A stretch of DNA of 64,000 nt from Chrysopilus asiliformis (Eukaryota; Arthropoda; Insecta; Diptera; Rhagionidae): contig OZ035962.1 in NCBI GenBank assembly GCA_964034945.1, positions 49,593,931 through 49,657,930 of the forward strand. Direction: 5' to 3'. The number at the start of each line of letters is the position of its first letter. Position 1 is the stretch's first letter. This document shows, piece after piece, positions 43,692-53,706 of the stretch. The translations under genes were made by a program, and so were the position numbers. The notes under the pieces were generated by a model, which did not search any database, was not told the DNA's origin, and saw only the letters and a list, made by a program, of their open reading frames with translations.

Positions 43692-43869
43692 TTAAAGATG
43701 TTTTGTATTAGGAATGTATTTCCGCCGAAATTATTGGTGAAATTATTTTGATTTTTTTAAATTAATATGTTGGTCAAAGTATGTCCATTATCAACTAAAA
43801 AAAAATATTTCAAAAAATCTTCAAACTAGCGATGAAAAATAATTTTAGAATAATCAATTTCAAAAAAAC

Positions 43870-44002
43870 TTATGGAAGTGCTTTGTTCCCCACATTACCG
43901 CTAGTAATTCCTTTCTTGTAACGCAGTAGTTGCGTTCGGGTTTTAACAGCACTTTGCTATAGTATGCAATCACGTGTTCCTGTCCATTTTGCTCTTGTAA
44001 AT
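43870..44002 (-). pseudogene. Gypsy-type Pol fragment, RNase H part
   Basis: The minus strand reads EQNGQEHVIAYYSK, LLKPERNYCVTRKELLAV, the RNase H region of Ty3/gypsy Pol with the conserved RNY-x-x-T-x-x-E-L-L-A block. It belongs with the fragment at 47678-47826, interrupted by the TIR element 44003-47677. A different lineage from the CsRn1-type element further right. Confidence 0.75.
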
Positions 44003-44944
44003 GTGTCTATTGGGTTCAAAACGAGTCTACTCCATTTTTGAAAAAAATGAGGTTACGATTGATTTTGTTTCCCACTGTTGGTTCCCACAACTTAACCATT
44101 GGTTATGATCAAAACTGTTTTACACCGTTAAAAATCGGTTTGAAAATGCGGTTTAGTTTCAAAATGGTTCTATTCCCTATGTATGTAAGAATCAAAGCGA
44201 GCCTATTCCATTGAGTATCAAAGTGGTGCTATTCCCATTGCAACTAATAACCAAGGCAGAAACTATAATCAAAGTGAGTATTTTTGCATAAAATTATGTT
44301 AGCGCGAAAAGGTAAAATTAAGAGTTTTGTTTTTAGGGAATACAATACCGGAGGTAATCTCTATACCGGTAGTTCGGTCTTGTAAAATGATAATACCGGG
44401 ATCGCGGTATTGCATTCCCTATTTGTTTTATATCATTATTTGTCATCATAGTTAGGGCGAAAACACAACAAAAGCTATAATTGCCAATCTGGCAATAATT
44501 GAAAACCCGTATGGTGATATTCGTATCATAATTTGAGCAGTTGTACCAAAATTCCACTTTGAAGTCAAATTTTCGAATTAGATTTTTTAAAATTTATTCC
44601 AATCGGATTTTGATGTATGGGAGTTTTATGTAGAATCATATTCCAAACAACTTTTGTTCTTGGACTTTTTTGATAAAATTCACCGTTTTTGAGATACACC
44701 CATACCTCGCTTTACGGCCTAGATACGTTCCGGGAAAGTTGGCCGTAAAGCGAAAAGCCGTATAACGAATCAATTATTTTCATACAAACCCATACAAATT
44801 CAATAGGATCCGTTCCAATTTTTTTTAAATAACGTAGTTTTTAGTTTAAAATGCATTTTTTTCTTTTTATTTCATTTAAAAATGCTTACATACAAAATAA
44901 AAATACATAACAAGTAATATAAGGATAACTTCAATAACAAAAAA

Positions 44945-45945
44945 AAATTAAAAAATAAAAATTTTAAAAAAAAGCTTTTATTAAAAAAGAATGCACTAAA
45001 AAGAAAAAAATAATTTTCTGGACGCTGTGTATCACAAATATAAAAGCTTTTTAAAAGCGAGATAAGTTTTTATTTTATTGTTTTATGCTTTATCTCGCTT
45101 TTTAAAAGCTTTTATATTTGTGATACACAGCGTCCAGAAAATTATTTTTTTCTTTTTAGTGCATTCTTTTTTAATAAAAGCTTTTTTTTAAAATTTTTAT
45201 TTTTTAATTTTTTTATTTTGTTCTTTTTAGTCTTCGAGTATATATCCTTACATTTGAGATGTCCTTACAGACTTTTTAACTTGAGAATCGTATTCAGCGA
45301 CCCCAAAAACCCCCAGAATAGATTTTTTTCCGGAAAATTTGGAGAAAAGGATAATCACGTTATCTTTACAGGACGTTCCGTTATCCTTACAGACTTTTTA
45401 ATTACAGATTCGGATTCAGCGACCTCAAAAACCCCCAGAATAGATTTTTTTCCGGAAAATTTGGAGAAAAGGATAATCACGTTATCCTTACAGGACCTTC
45501 CGTTATCCTTACTGACTTTTTAATGACAGATTCGGATTCAGCGACCCCAAGAACCCCCAGAAAAGAATTTTTTCCGGAAAATTTGGAGAAAAGGATAATC
45601 ACGTTATCCTTACAGGACCTTCCGTTATCCTTACAGACTTTTTAATGACAGATTCGGATTCAGCGACCCCAAAAACCCCCAGAATAGATTTTTTCCGCAA
45701 AATTTGGAGAAAAGGATAATCACGTTATCCTTACAGGACCTTCCGTTATCCTTACAAGGACGAATTAGTGAAAATATTGTATTGTCATCGGACTTATATA
45801 AGTGTGCAAAATTTCAAGTCAATCGGACAAGTGGAAGTGGGTCAAAATTTGATTGCAAGATTTGACCCCGACAAACAGACAGACAGACAGTCAGACAGAC
45901 AGACAGACAGACAAGATAGCGAGCTAAATAAAAGCTTTTAAAAAA
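44945..45945 (+). mobile_element. Family A element, copy 3, inside Tigger
   Basis: Palindrome at 44950-45200, about four tandem units of about 122 bp at 45285-45760, a single-copy end with (CAGA)n at 45875-45912, and GCTAAATAAAAGCTTTTAAA. Closest in layout to copy 1. Confidence 0.85.
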
Positions 45946-46107
45946 ATTCATATGTACATAAAAAGATAACTTAAAAAAATTAAAAAAAAAATCATGTGCA
46001 CATGTCCATTATACATAATAAAAAACATAAATTAAAATGTTTAAATCGGTTAATCTGATGACGAAAATGAACATGAAGAATCGGTAAGCTGCAATATGCT
46101 GTCATCA

Positions 46108-46539
46108 TTACTTTCTGCTTTTTTTTTGCAGTTCTTTATAACAGGTAATGGTTGAATTAATTCCTCGAGAAACTTTGGCGCTGCGTTCTACATCAGGATC
46201 GTTTTGAAGAAGGATGTTTATTCCTTGTTCGAAATAAGAAAGCGCAATCGACAAGTTCTTTGCTGTTAGCTGTTGGCATACAGTAGGCTCTAATTCTGGC
46301 TCCTCATCAAGTGATTGTTCTGTTTCTAATTGTATCAGCTCCTCATGTGAAAGTGGTTCTCTATCAGCATCTAATAAATCAAGCACATCACCTTCTTCTA
46401 AATCCTCAAAACCAAGGTCATTTGCTAGGTTCAATATGGTTTGTCGAATTTCTAGAAGAGAATCAACTTCCGGGTCATGAGTTTTTATGCATTCAGGCCA
46501 TATTTTTTTCCAAACATGGTTCATTGTGGTTGAATCCAT
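46108..46539 (-). pseudogene. Tigger transposase C-terminal tail
   Basis: From ATG 46539: MNHVWKKIWPECI, then a long acidic helical segment (LGFEDLEEGDVLDLL, EELIQLETEQSLDEE) and a basic end KELQKKSRK. The W-K-K-I/L-W-P motif after the DDE domain is typical of Tigger/Jerky transposases. The DNA-binding domains and the catalytic DDE core are absent: upstream sequence is a C fragment. Confidence 0.75.
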
Positions 46540-46549
46540 TTCTTTCGTT

Positions 46550-46815
46550 AATGGTTCGTTAATGGGCAAAAATAGACAATTTTTTGTGAATATCTCAAAA
46601 ACGGCATCTTATCAAAAAAGTGCAAGAACAAAAGTTATTTAGGATATGATTCTACATAAAACTCCCATAAATCAAAATTCGATTGGAATACATTTAAAAA
46701 AATCTTATTGGAAAGTTTGACTTCAAAGTGGAATTTTGATAGAACTGTTCGCCGTTCACTTAAATCACCATACGGGTTTTCAATAATTGCCAGATTGGCA
46801 ATTATAGCTTTTGAT
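46550..46815 (+). mobile_element. Family C 3'-half fragment inside Tigger
   Basis: Starts mid-element (GTTCGTTAATGGGCAAAAAT) and runs to TTGGCAATTATAGCTTTTG. It fuses directly to the Tigger transposase tail, so it arrived by rearrangement rather than clean insertion. Confidence 0.75.
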
Positions 46816-47677
46816 TTTTTTTTCCCAATTTTTTTTCGGCCGTATAACGAAATATTTTGGGCCGTAAATCGAAAAAGTGCCTTAATTAAAGAAGGCCGTT
46901 ATAGCGAAAAGCCGTATAAAGAGGGGCCGTATAACGAGGTATGGGTGTATTTACAAAAAACCTTTTCGTTTGTATGGGGGGTACCCCCCCTAATGGTCCA
47001 TTTTTGCCCATTAACGAACTTAGCCTCGCATTTTACGAAAATCCACGGATCCACGCAAAATTTCAAGTCTCTAGCTCAATCCGTGCGCCCCCAATCCGCG
47101 CCACAGACAGACGGACAGACGGACAGACGGACAGACAGACGGACAGACGGACGGACATGCAAAATTGAATTTTTTTTATCATTCTAAACACACTGGTGTA
47201 ATTCATTTTTATGTGTGATGACGGGATCTTGGCGTTACAAACGGTAAAGCAAAGTTAATATACCCTTTGGTTTCACCATACGGGTATAAAAAAAATTACT
47301 TGTTAAGAAGTTTACTGTGTAATAAATGAATAACAATAATATGAAGAAAGGGAAAACATTTTTTACTTGACTTGAATTGACTTGAATTTATTTGTTATGT
47401 TCAAAAGTCATCTATTCCACGCTCATTATTTTCAAAGCGGTTCTATTACAAGGGGTTAGCGTCAAAGTGGTTCTATTCCAAATTAAATATTGAAATTTTG
47501 GAAAACCTAGGTGCTTCTGATTTATGACACTTATAATATTAGCTTTTATGATGTTGCACTTTAATTTGAAGATGCAGAGATTTCGGTTGGTTGGTGCATA
47601 CATTAACTATAGCTTTTTCTGCATTATCTCGAAATCGCTTATAGTGGAGTAGACTCGTTTTGAACCTAATAGACACA

Positions 47678-47826
47678 AATGTATTGCACCCAAACTTATA
47701 CGAAGCGGCAATAGTACGTTGCCAATCCCAGAAAGCTTCTCATTTCTCGCTTATCTTTTGGCTGTGACCAGCTTATAATGAATTCAGTTTTCTCTGGGTC
47801 GGTTGAGACTCCTTTAGCAGTACTTA
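47678..47826 (-). pseudogene. Gypsy-type Pol fragment, RT end
   Basis: Reads GVSTDPEKTEFIISW, then REMRSFLGLATYYCRF, the end of a Ty3/gypsy reverse transcriptase. The frame then breaks and resumes SLGAI just before the insertion. The sequence between YYCRF and SLGAI is deleted relative to the family. Upstream Pol is cut off by the family A element at 47827. Confidence 0.8.
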
Positions 47827-48560
47827 TTTTTAAAAGCTTTTATTTAGCTTGCCTTCGTGTTTGTTTGTTTGTCTGTCAGATCAAATCTTGCAACCCAATT
47901 TTGACCCACTTCCACTTGTCCGATTGACTTGAAATTTTGCACACTTATATAAGTCCGATGACAATACAATATTTTCACTAATTCGTCCTTGTAAGGATAA
48001 CGGAAGGTCCTGTAAGGATAACGTGATTATCCTTTTCTCCAAATTTTCCGGAAAAAAATCTATTCTGGGGGTTTTTGCGGTCGCTGAATCCGAATCTGTC
48101 ATTAAAAAGTCAGTAAGGATAACGGAAGGTCCTGTAAGGAAAACGTGATTATCCTTTTCTCCAAATTTTCCGGAAAAAAATCTATTCTGGGGGTTTTTGG
48201 GGTCGCTGAATACGATTCTCAAGTTAAAAAGCCTGTAAGGACATCTCAAATGTAAGGATATTTATTCGAAGACTAAAAAGAACAAAATAAAAAAAATTAA
48301 AAATTTTTTTTTAAAAAAAGCTTTTATTAAAAAAGAATGCACTAAAAAGAAAAAAATAATTTTCTGGACGCTGTGTATCACAAAAATAAAAGCTTTTAAA
48401 AAGCGAGATAAAGCATAAAACAATAAAATAAAAATTTATCTCGCTTTTAAAAAGCTTTTATATTTGTGATACACAGCGTCCAGAAAATTATTTTTTTCTT
48501 TTTAGTGCATTCTTTTTTAATAAAAGCTTTTTTTAAAAAAAAAATTTTTAATTTTTTTTT
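47827..48560 (-). mobile_element. Family A element, copy 4
   Basis: Starts TTTTTAAAAGCTTTTATTTA, with about two tandem units and the terminal palindrome at about 48300-48545. Inserted in or abutting the gypsy RT fragment. Confidence 0.85.
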
Positions 48561-48774
48561 TATTCACTATTGTTGATTTTACACTTCGACGGTTTCTATT
48601 GAACCGAACTAATTCTTAGATACAGTGTTGCCGAAAGTTCAAGAGCAAAATTCCCTATGTGTAGGTACAAACTTATGATTTTTCCCTACTTGCAAAGTCA
48701 TTTTTCCCTACGTTTTTCCCTACAGTAAAAACGATGAAATTTAAATGTTAAAATAGGAATGTACTATATAGGAA

Positions 48775-49267
48775 TCTATATATATAAAAATGGAAGTTTG
48801 TTGGTTGGTTGGTTTGTTGGTTTGAGATTACAAAACTCAAAAACGCGGTTTTTTGCAAAATGATCTGTGTTGCCAGGAGCAGGTTTTTAGCTTTTTAGAT
48901 TTTCAAAATTCAAAATGGAAGGTCCTGAAAGGATAACATAAATATCCTTTTTTCCATTTTGCCCCGGAAAAATTTGCATTATGGGATTTTTGGGATCGCT
49001 GATCACGAATCCGATATTAGATTTTCAAAATTCGAAACGAAAGGTCTTGTAAGGATAAATATCCTTTTTCCCGTTTTTCCGCGGAAACATCGGCATAAGG
49101 GGGTTTTGGGGTCGCTGATCACGAATCCGGTGTTCGATTTTTCAAATGCTAAACGGAAGGTCCTATACGGATAACGGAAGATCCTATACGGATAACGGAA
49201 ATGTCCTTTTTCAAATTTTTCTCGCAGAAACAGGAATCTGGAGTTGGAATTCGAAACGGAAGGTCCG
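48775..49267 (+). mobile_element. Family D Helitron, 5' part, inside hAT-like MITE
   Basis: Starts TCTATATATATAAAAATGGA after a host A, then the GTTTGTTGGTTGG microsatellite and CGCGGTTTTTTGCAAAATGA, followed by about three tandem units. The CTAG end is missing, replaced by a C fragment. Confidence 0.75.
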
Positions 49268-49466
49268 TTCTAGGACTTTTTTGATAAGATGCAGCGTATT
49301 TTAGATAATCGCAAAAAACATTTTCGTTCGTATATGGACAGACGGACAAACGGACGGACGGAGACACTAGACTGGTGTAATTCATTTATGTGTGTGATGA
49401 CGAGAGCTTGGCGTAACAAACGGTAAGGTGAATTTAATATACCCTTTGGTTTCACCATACGCGTAT
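49268..49466 (-). mobile_element. Family C fragment
   Basis: Contains CTTTTTTGATAAGATGCA at one side and CACCATACGCGTATA at the other, with the middle of the family deleted. Confidence 0.75.
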
Positions 49467-49611
49467 AAAAAATGCTAAATATTTTTTTTTGTAAATATTG
49501 GAATTTCCCTACAAATAGATGAATTTTGAGAAAACTTCCCTACGCTTAATTTTAGGTTAAATTTTCCTACTGTAGGGAAAAATCCCTACTTTCGGCAACA
49601 CTGCTTAGATA

Positions 49612-50016
49612 CAAACCAATATAATTTGTTAGCCATGGATTGCGATGCAACTTCTGGTGTCACACTTCAGGTGTCACACATGTCCAGACGGTGTCTCCTT
49701 AATTTGATACCCACTTGGATGTATTATGAGGTCTATGAGGTCTATGAGATCTATGAGAAATGGCCCTTCAGCATTATTGGTGGGTGTTAGTTCTTGAGTT
49801 ATTTATTTTATTTAATAAACAACACTTTCTTATTTTCTAATCTTTTTAAGTTCAATGTTTTATTGACTAAAAAATCTTGAAGACTAAAATTAAATTTTTA
49901 ATTATTTGACAACTAACAAAATCAAAAACGACTTTATTAAAAAAACAATTATTTTGTGTAGTGTATATTTACTATGTTAATGTTAAATGATTAATTATAA
50001 ACGCAAAATTGAAAAT
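49612..50016. other. Possible 3' LTR region of the gypsy element
   Basis: Sequence downstream (minus strand) of the integrase stop. It should contain the polypurine tract and 3' LTR, but I cannot define LTR borders: the other LTR lies beyond the window and no clear purine tract is visible. A minus-strand poly(A) signal is possible near 49806. Confidence 0.35.
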
Positions 50017-51099
50017 TTAGAGGTTGAGTGTAATTTTTTTTGTGTTATTTGTTTTATTAAAAATATCGAAATTTTGTAAAAATGCGGGATTTAAATGATC
50101 AATGGATATAATTGTATGTTTGCCATTTAAATCCAAAGTAAAATGTTTATCAGATCTCTCAATAACCTTATATGGACCTTCGTAAGGAGGTTGTAAAGTT
50201 TTTTTACCGACTACAACGCGCACAAAAACGTGACTACAATTCATTAAATCAGAATTTATGTAAGACTTTAAATTTGAATTTCTTTTTGATTCTACAGGCT
50301 GAAAAAATGGAATCTGGTTTCTTAACTTTTCAATCAAAATGTCCGGCGAGATTGAATTTTGATTAGAATTTTGAAAGAATTCACCAGGAATACGTAAATG
50401 ACCATAAACTAGTTCTGCCGAAGAGAAACCAATATCTTCTTTTGCTGCTACTCGACAACCGAGTAAAATCATTGCTAACTCTTCGCTCCAATTTATAGTG
50501 TCTTTTGCTTTAATGGCTTCTTTGAGTCTCCTGTGAAATCTTTCTACCATACCATTAGCCTGTGGATGGTGAACTGTGGTATGAATTTTGTGACTACCGA
50601 GAAATTTGGTTAAATTTTGAAAAAGGTTGGACTCAAATTGTCGTCCTTGATCAGTTGTTATCTTTAACGGAATGCCCAACCGGGAAATCCAACCATTTAC
50701 AAAAACTTTAGCAATTGTATTAGCTGTTATATCTCGAATTGGAAAAGCTTCAGGCCAGCGAGTATATCTATCAGTAATAGTTAAGATATACGTATATCCT
50801 TTAGATGGAGGTAAGGGTCCAACGATATCCATATGGATATGTTCAAATCTTACTTGAGGAACTGGAAATTTTCCAATTGGAGATTTTGTATTTCTGGAAA
50901 TTTTGGCTTTCTGACAATCAATACACGTTTTTTCCCAATCATTAATATTTTTATTCATGTTTGGCCAAAAATATTTTGAAGTAATTAGTTTTCTAGTCGA
51001 TCTAACACCTGGATGAGACAAATTATGAACTTTATTAAAAAACAATTTTTCGAAAAATTTCCGGAATGAATGGTCTGTGTATTGAAGTACTGATTTCAC
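50017..51099 (-). pseudogene. Gypsy integrase
   Basis: 360 codons. HHCC zinc domain (HNLSHPG ... CIDCQKAK), catalytic core with the Asp of HMDIVGPLP, the Asp of TTDQGRQFES and the Glu of GMVERFHRRLKEAI. A C-terminal domain ends ISIDHLNPAFL. All three acidic residues are in place and this segment is unbroken; only the surrounding Pol is damaged. It joins DNA ends into the target. Confidence 0.9.
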
Positions 51100-51636
51100 A
51101 CCACCATTTATCTTTAGAAAATGGAATTAAAAATGATTCCAGTTTAAATTTAGAATTCTCTTTTTTATTACCTTGTAAAATTTCTTTAAGTTCTTGACAA
51201 ATTTGTTGTTCTTTCACAACAGATTCCACATCAAGAACAGGTAAATCTTTTTGATTCAATTCATCAATATTTGAACGAGATAAAGAATCTGCTACGATAT
51301 TATCTGAACCTTTGACAAATCGAATATCTGAGGTAAATTGTGCGATGAAATCTAAATGTCTGGCTTGTCTTGGAGTTTTTTCACTTTTTGATTTTATAGC
51401 ATTAATAATAGGTTTATGATCTTTTAAAATGTGAAATTCACGACCTTCAATAAAATATCGAAAATATTAAAAATGTACAATAAAAATGTTTTATTGCCAA
51501 ATAATTCTCGATCAAAAGTTGAATATTTGATTTCTGCAGTTGATAGTTTTCTAGAAAAGAAACAGAGCGGTTGCCAAACATTGTTAAACTTCTGTTGAAG
51601 AACTGCTCCAACAGCCATGTTTGATGCATCTGTCAT
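51035..51636 (-). pseudogene. Gypsy RNase H and connection region
   Basis: MTDASNMAVGAVLQQ, CFFSRKLSTAEIKYSTFDREL (RNase H), a roughly 20-base insertion that breaks the frame near 51490, then FIAQFTSDIRFVKGSDNIVADSLS and a linker to the integrase. A further shift near 51060 puts the integrase in another frame. Confidence 0.75.
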
Positions 51637-51639
51637 TAT

Positions 51640-51939
51640 GTTGAATTCAACATTAGAAGAAGGATATGTTAACAGGGTGAAATTGGATAATGCCGATTTA
51701 GTAATTTCAAACGAATTTTGACATTCAGTTGTCCACTAAAATTTTGTATTTTCTTTTGGTTTCTTCAAAATTTCATAAAGGGGTGCTACCTTTTGTGCGA
51801 TATTTGGGATAAAACGATGATAAAAATTGATCATGCCAATAAATCTTTGGATTTTTTGATTGATGATGGAACCGGAAAATCATTTATAGCTTTAATGCGA
51901 TCTTCTGTTGGAGAAATAAAACAATTTACGTGAAATCGC
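51640..51939 (-). pseudogene. Gypsy RT thumb, up to LINE insertion
   Basis: Reads CFISPTEDRIKAINDFPVPS, SSIKKSKDLLA, with frame breaks before FIPNIAQKVAPLYEI-like and ECQNSFEITKSAL segments. The LINE inserted just before this block; reading continues from the RT frame ending at 58813. Confidence 0.65.
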
Positions 51940-51951
51940 AAAGCAAAAACT

Positions 51952-52850
51952 ATGGCATTTGCTAGTAATTCTTTTTGCGACCCAAAGTGTGGAGAGGTGG
52001 AGTCAAGATCCAGTAGATTTATAGCATGTGATGGACCTTGTTATCGGTCCTATCATTTAAAGTGATACCAACTGCCTACTTCGACATTGGATACATGTGC
52101 TAAATCGTCAAATGTGACTTTTAGATGCGACAAATGCAACAATATTACTTTAAGCGATATCTTAACTATATTAAAATCTCAAACTCTTCAAATCGATACT
52201 TTAAAAACCGATTACACTGCGAAACTTGAGACGTTAACTTCTAAAATGGATGCGATTTCTGACTTACTAAATACGACGTTGAATAATATAAACAATAAAA
52301 GTATCACCAAAAAAAAATAGGCAAAATCCAACCAAAAGTTTTGTCCACGTTGACTTAAATGAGCCGCGCAGTTCCAAATCTGGGATTCCTTTGGAAAATG
52401 CTGATGCAGGACGTCCACTTGGCACGGAACAAAAATCAGCGTCGTTACCTGATGGTGGCGTCGAATCGGTTGAAGATCTCGCAGAGCACGAAAAAACGGA
52501 CTCGGGAAATAGTCAAGTGGTTGATGTTGTCGCCAAAACTGCTATCTCTTCGAAAACAACACTGAAAACAGTCAGCCGACCAAGGGTATTGTTCTTATCA
52601 ACAGACGACGTACTTGGTTTCCTCCAATCAAATTATAAATTTAAAGATGGCGATAAAATTGCATCGTCCAAGTTTATGCAAAAACCTGGGTAACTATATC
52701 GTCATTTAAAGTTTTTCTACCAGAATATTGCTTTGCGAATGTAATAAACGGGAATTTTTGGCCTTCTGATATGATCGTCAAGGAGTTTCAGCCTAGAAAT
52801 CTTAAAACCCACTTCAAGGGAAATTCAAAAAACGGAGTACTCGCATCTCC
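51952..52850 (+). pseudogene. LINE ORF1 with PHD-like zinc finger, broken
   Basis: ATG at 51952. FCDPKCGEVE ... FIACDGPCYRSYHLK, then a TGA (52063-52065) exactly where the next zinc-ligand Cys is expected. It continues YQLPTSTL and FRCDKC: a Cys4-His-Cys3 PHD-like finger as found in some CR1/Jockey-group ORF1s. A coiled-coil stretch (LETLTSKMDAISDLL) follows. A frameshift in an A run near 52312 moves reading to another frame (ENADAGRPLGTEQ ... RPRVLFLSTDDVLGFL). A stop at 52691 and a further shift follow. Confidence 0.7.
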
Positions 52851-53706
52851 TGCTACTACCAAAACGTAGGCGGGATTCGTACAAAAATTCCTCAGCTGTT
52901 CTGCGCATCGACTGGATGCGACTTTGACGTAGTGTGCTTCACTGAGACATGGTTAAATGTCAGCTTTCTGAACAACGAACTTTTTAGTTCGGATTTTACT
53001 GTCTTTCGACGTGACAGACACTGTTCCAACAATGCTACAGTTGGAGGTGGCGTTCTCTGTGCTATTCGTTCGTCGTTGGACTCTTGTATTGTCAACGTGC
53101 CTGACGTTCTAGAATTGGAGTTTTTATGTGTCAAACTTAAATTATGCTCACGCAACATCTTTGTAATAATCTTCTACACTGCGCCGTCATCTCAAATCGA
53201 AATCTACCATACATTTAATAGAGGAATCCAATTTGTGCTGGACCTAATGAATCCTGAAGATGACATTTTAATTTTTGGTGATTTTAACTTGCCATCAGTC
53301 TCCTGGTCTCCATGTGACGACGAGAGTTTCCTTATTCCGAGTACTTCATGTCAAGCTGAATCTGCATTCCTGGATGAACTATACTCTCACAATATTTGCC
53401 CAGTTAATAGCATACTTAATGCAAATGGTCGCGTTTTGGACCTCATATTTACGTCAGATGCTTCTTCTTTGGTTGTGAGCACCTGCATCTCTCCAATCCT
53501 GCCAGCGAGTGGTCATCATCCAGCGTTAACTTGTTTTTTGCATACTGATTGTTCACTTTCAAGTAGTCTTTTTTGTAATATTCAAGATTTTAATTTTCGA
53601 AAGGCTAACTTTTCAGAAATGTCTAAGCTTTTTGACATGGTTAATTGGGACGTGGTCTTAAATGAAGCAAATATTGACATTGCAACTTCTAAATTTTATA
53701 TGATTA
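52846..53706 (+). pseudogene. LINE ORF2 endonuclease domain
   Basis: CYYQNVGGIRTKI, FDVVCFTETWLN (catalytic Glu), FRRDRHCSNNATVGGGV, ILIFGDFNLPSVSW and a final SGHHPAL region. This is an apurinic-type endonuclease of Jockey/CR1 LINEs. The usual SDH of the last motif reads SGHH, so one catalytic position may be lost. The frame is cut at 53706 by the family D Helitron and resumes at 55998. Confidence 0.85.

Larger units (their letters stand above)
44697..46947. mobile_element. pogo/Tigger element, internally rearranged
   Basis: Ends CACCCATACCTCGCTTTACG and the inverted CGTTATACGGCC...CGAGGTATGGGTG, flanked by TA on both sides (44695-44696, 46948-46949). The C-A-x-x-CATACCTCG start is that of Tigger/pogo elements. 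Of the gene only the transposase tail is left; the rest is replaced by a family A element and a family C fragment. Confidence 0.85.
44458..47290 (-). mobile_element. Family C element interrupted by a Tigger
   Basis: C sequence at 44458-44694 and 46950-47290 with all family landmarks (AAAAGCTATAATTGCCAATC on the left, CACCATACGGGTATA on the right). It joins cleanly when 44697-46947 plus one TA is removed. Confidence 0.85.
44003..47677. mobile_element. Unclassified TIR element with AAAT target duplication
   Basis: About 32 bases at each end pair as inverted repeats: GTGTCTATT(G/A)GGTTCAAAA followed by CGAGTCTACTCCA. AAAT flanks both sides (43999-44002, 47678-47681), and removing the element restores the gypsy sequence. 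Own sequence is 44003-44457 and 47291-47677; the middle is nested elements. Several copies of a TCAAAGTGGTTCTATTCCA-like word lie inside both ends. No transposase remains. Confidence 0.75.
48623..49603. mobile_element. hAT-like MITE carrying nested Helitron-like pieces
   Basis: CAGTGTTGCCGAAAGT at the left end and its reverse complement at the right; CTTAGATA repeated exactly at 48615-48622 and 49604-49611. A CAGTG start with an 8-bp duplication is characteristic of hAT. Own internal sequence repeats AATTTCCCTAC words; the rest is D and C fragments. Confidence 0.9.

Noticed and set aside
49612..50016. Calling a 3' LTR for the gypsy element
   Set aside because: No partner LTR in the window, no visible polypurine tract and no TG...CA borders I could defend.
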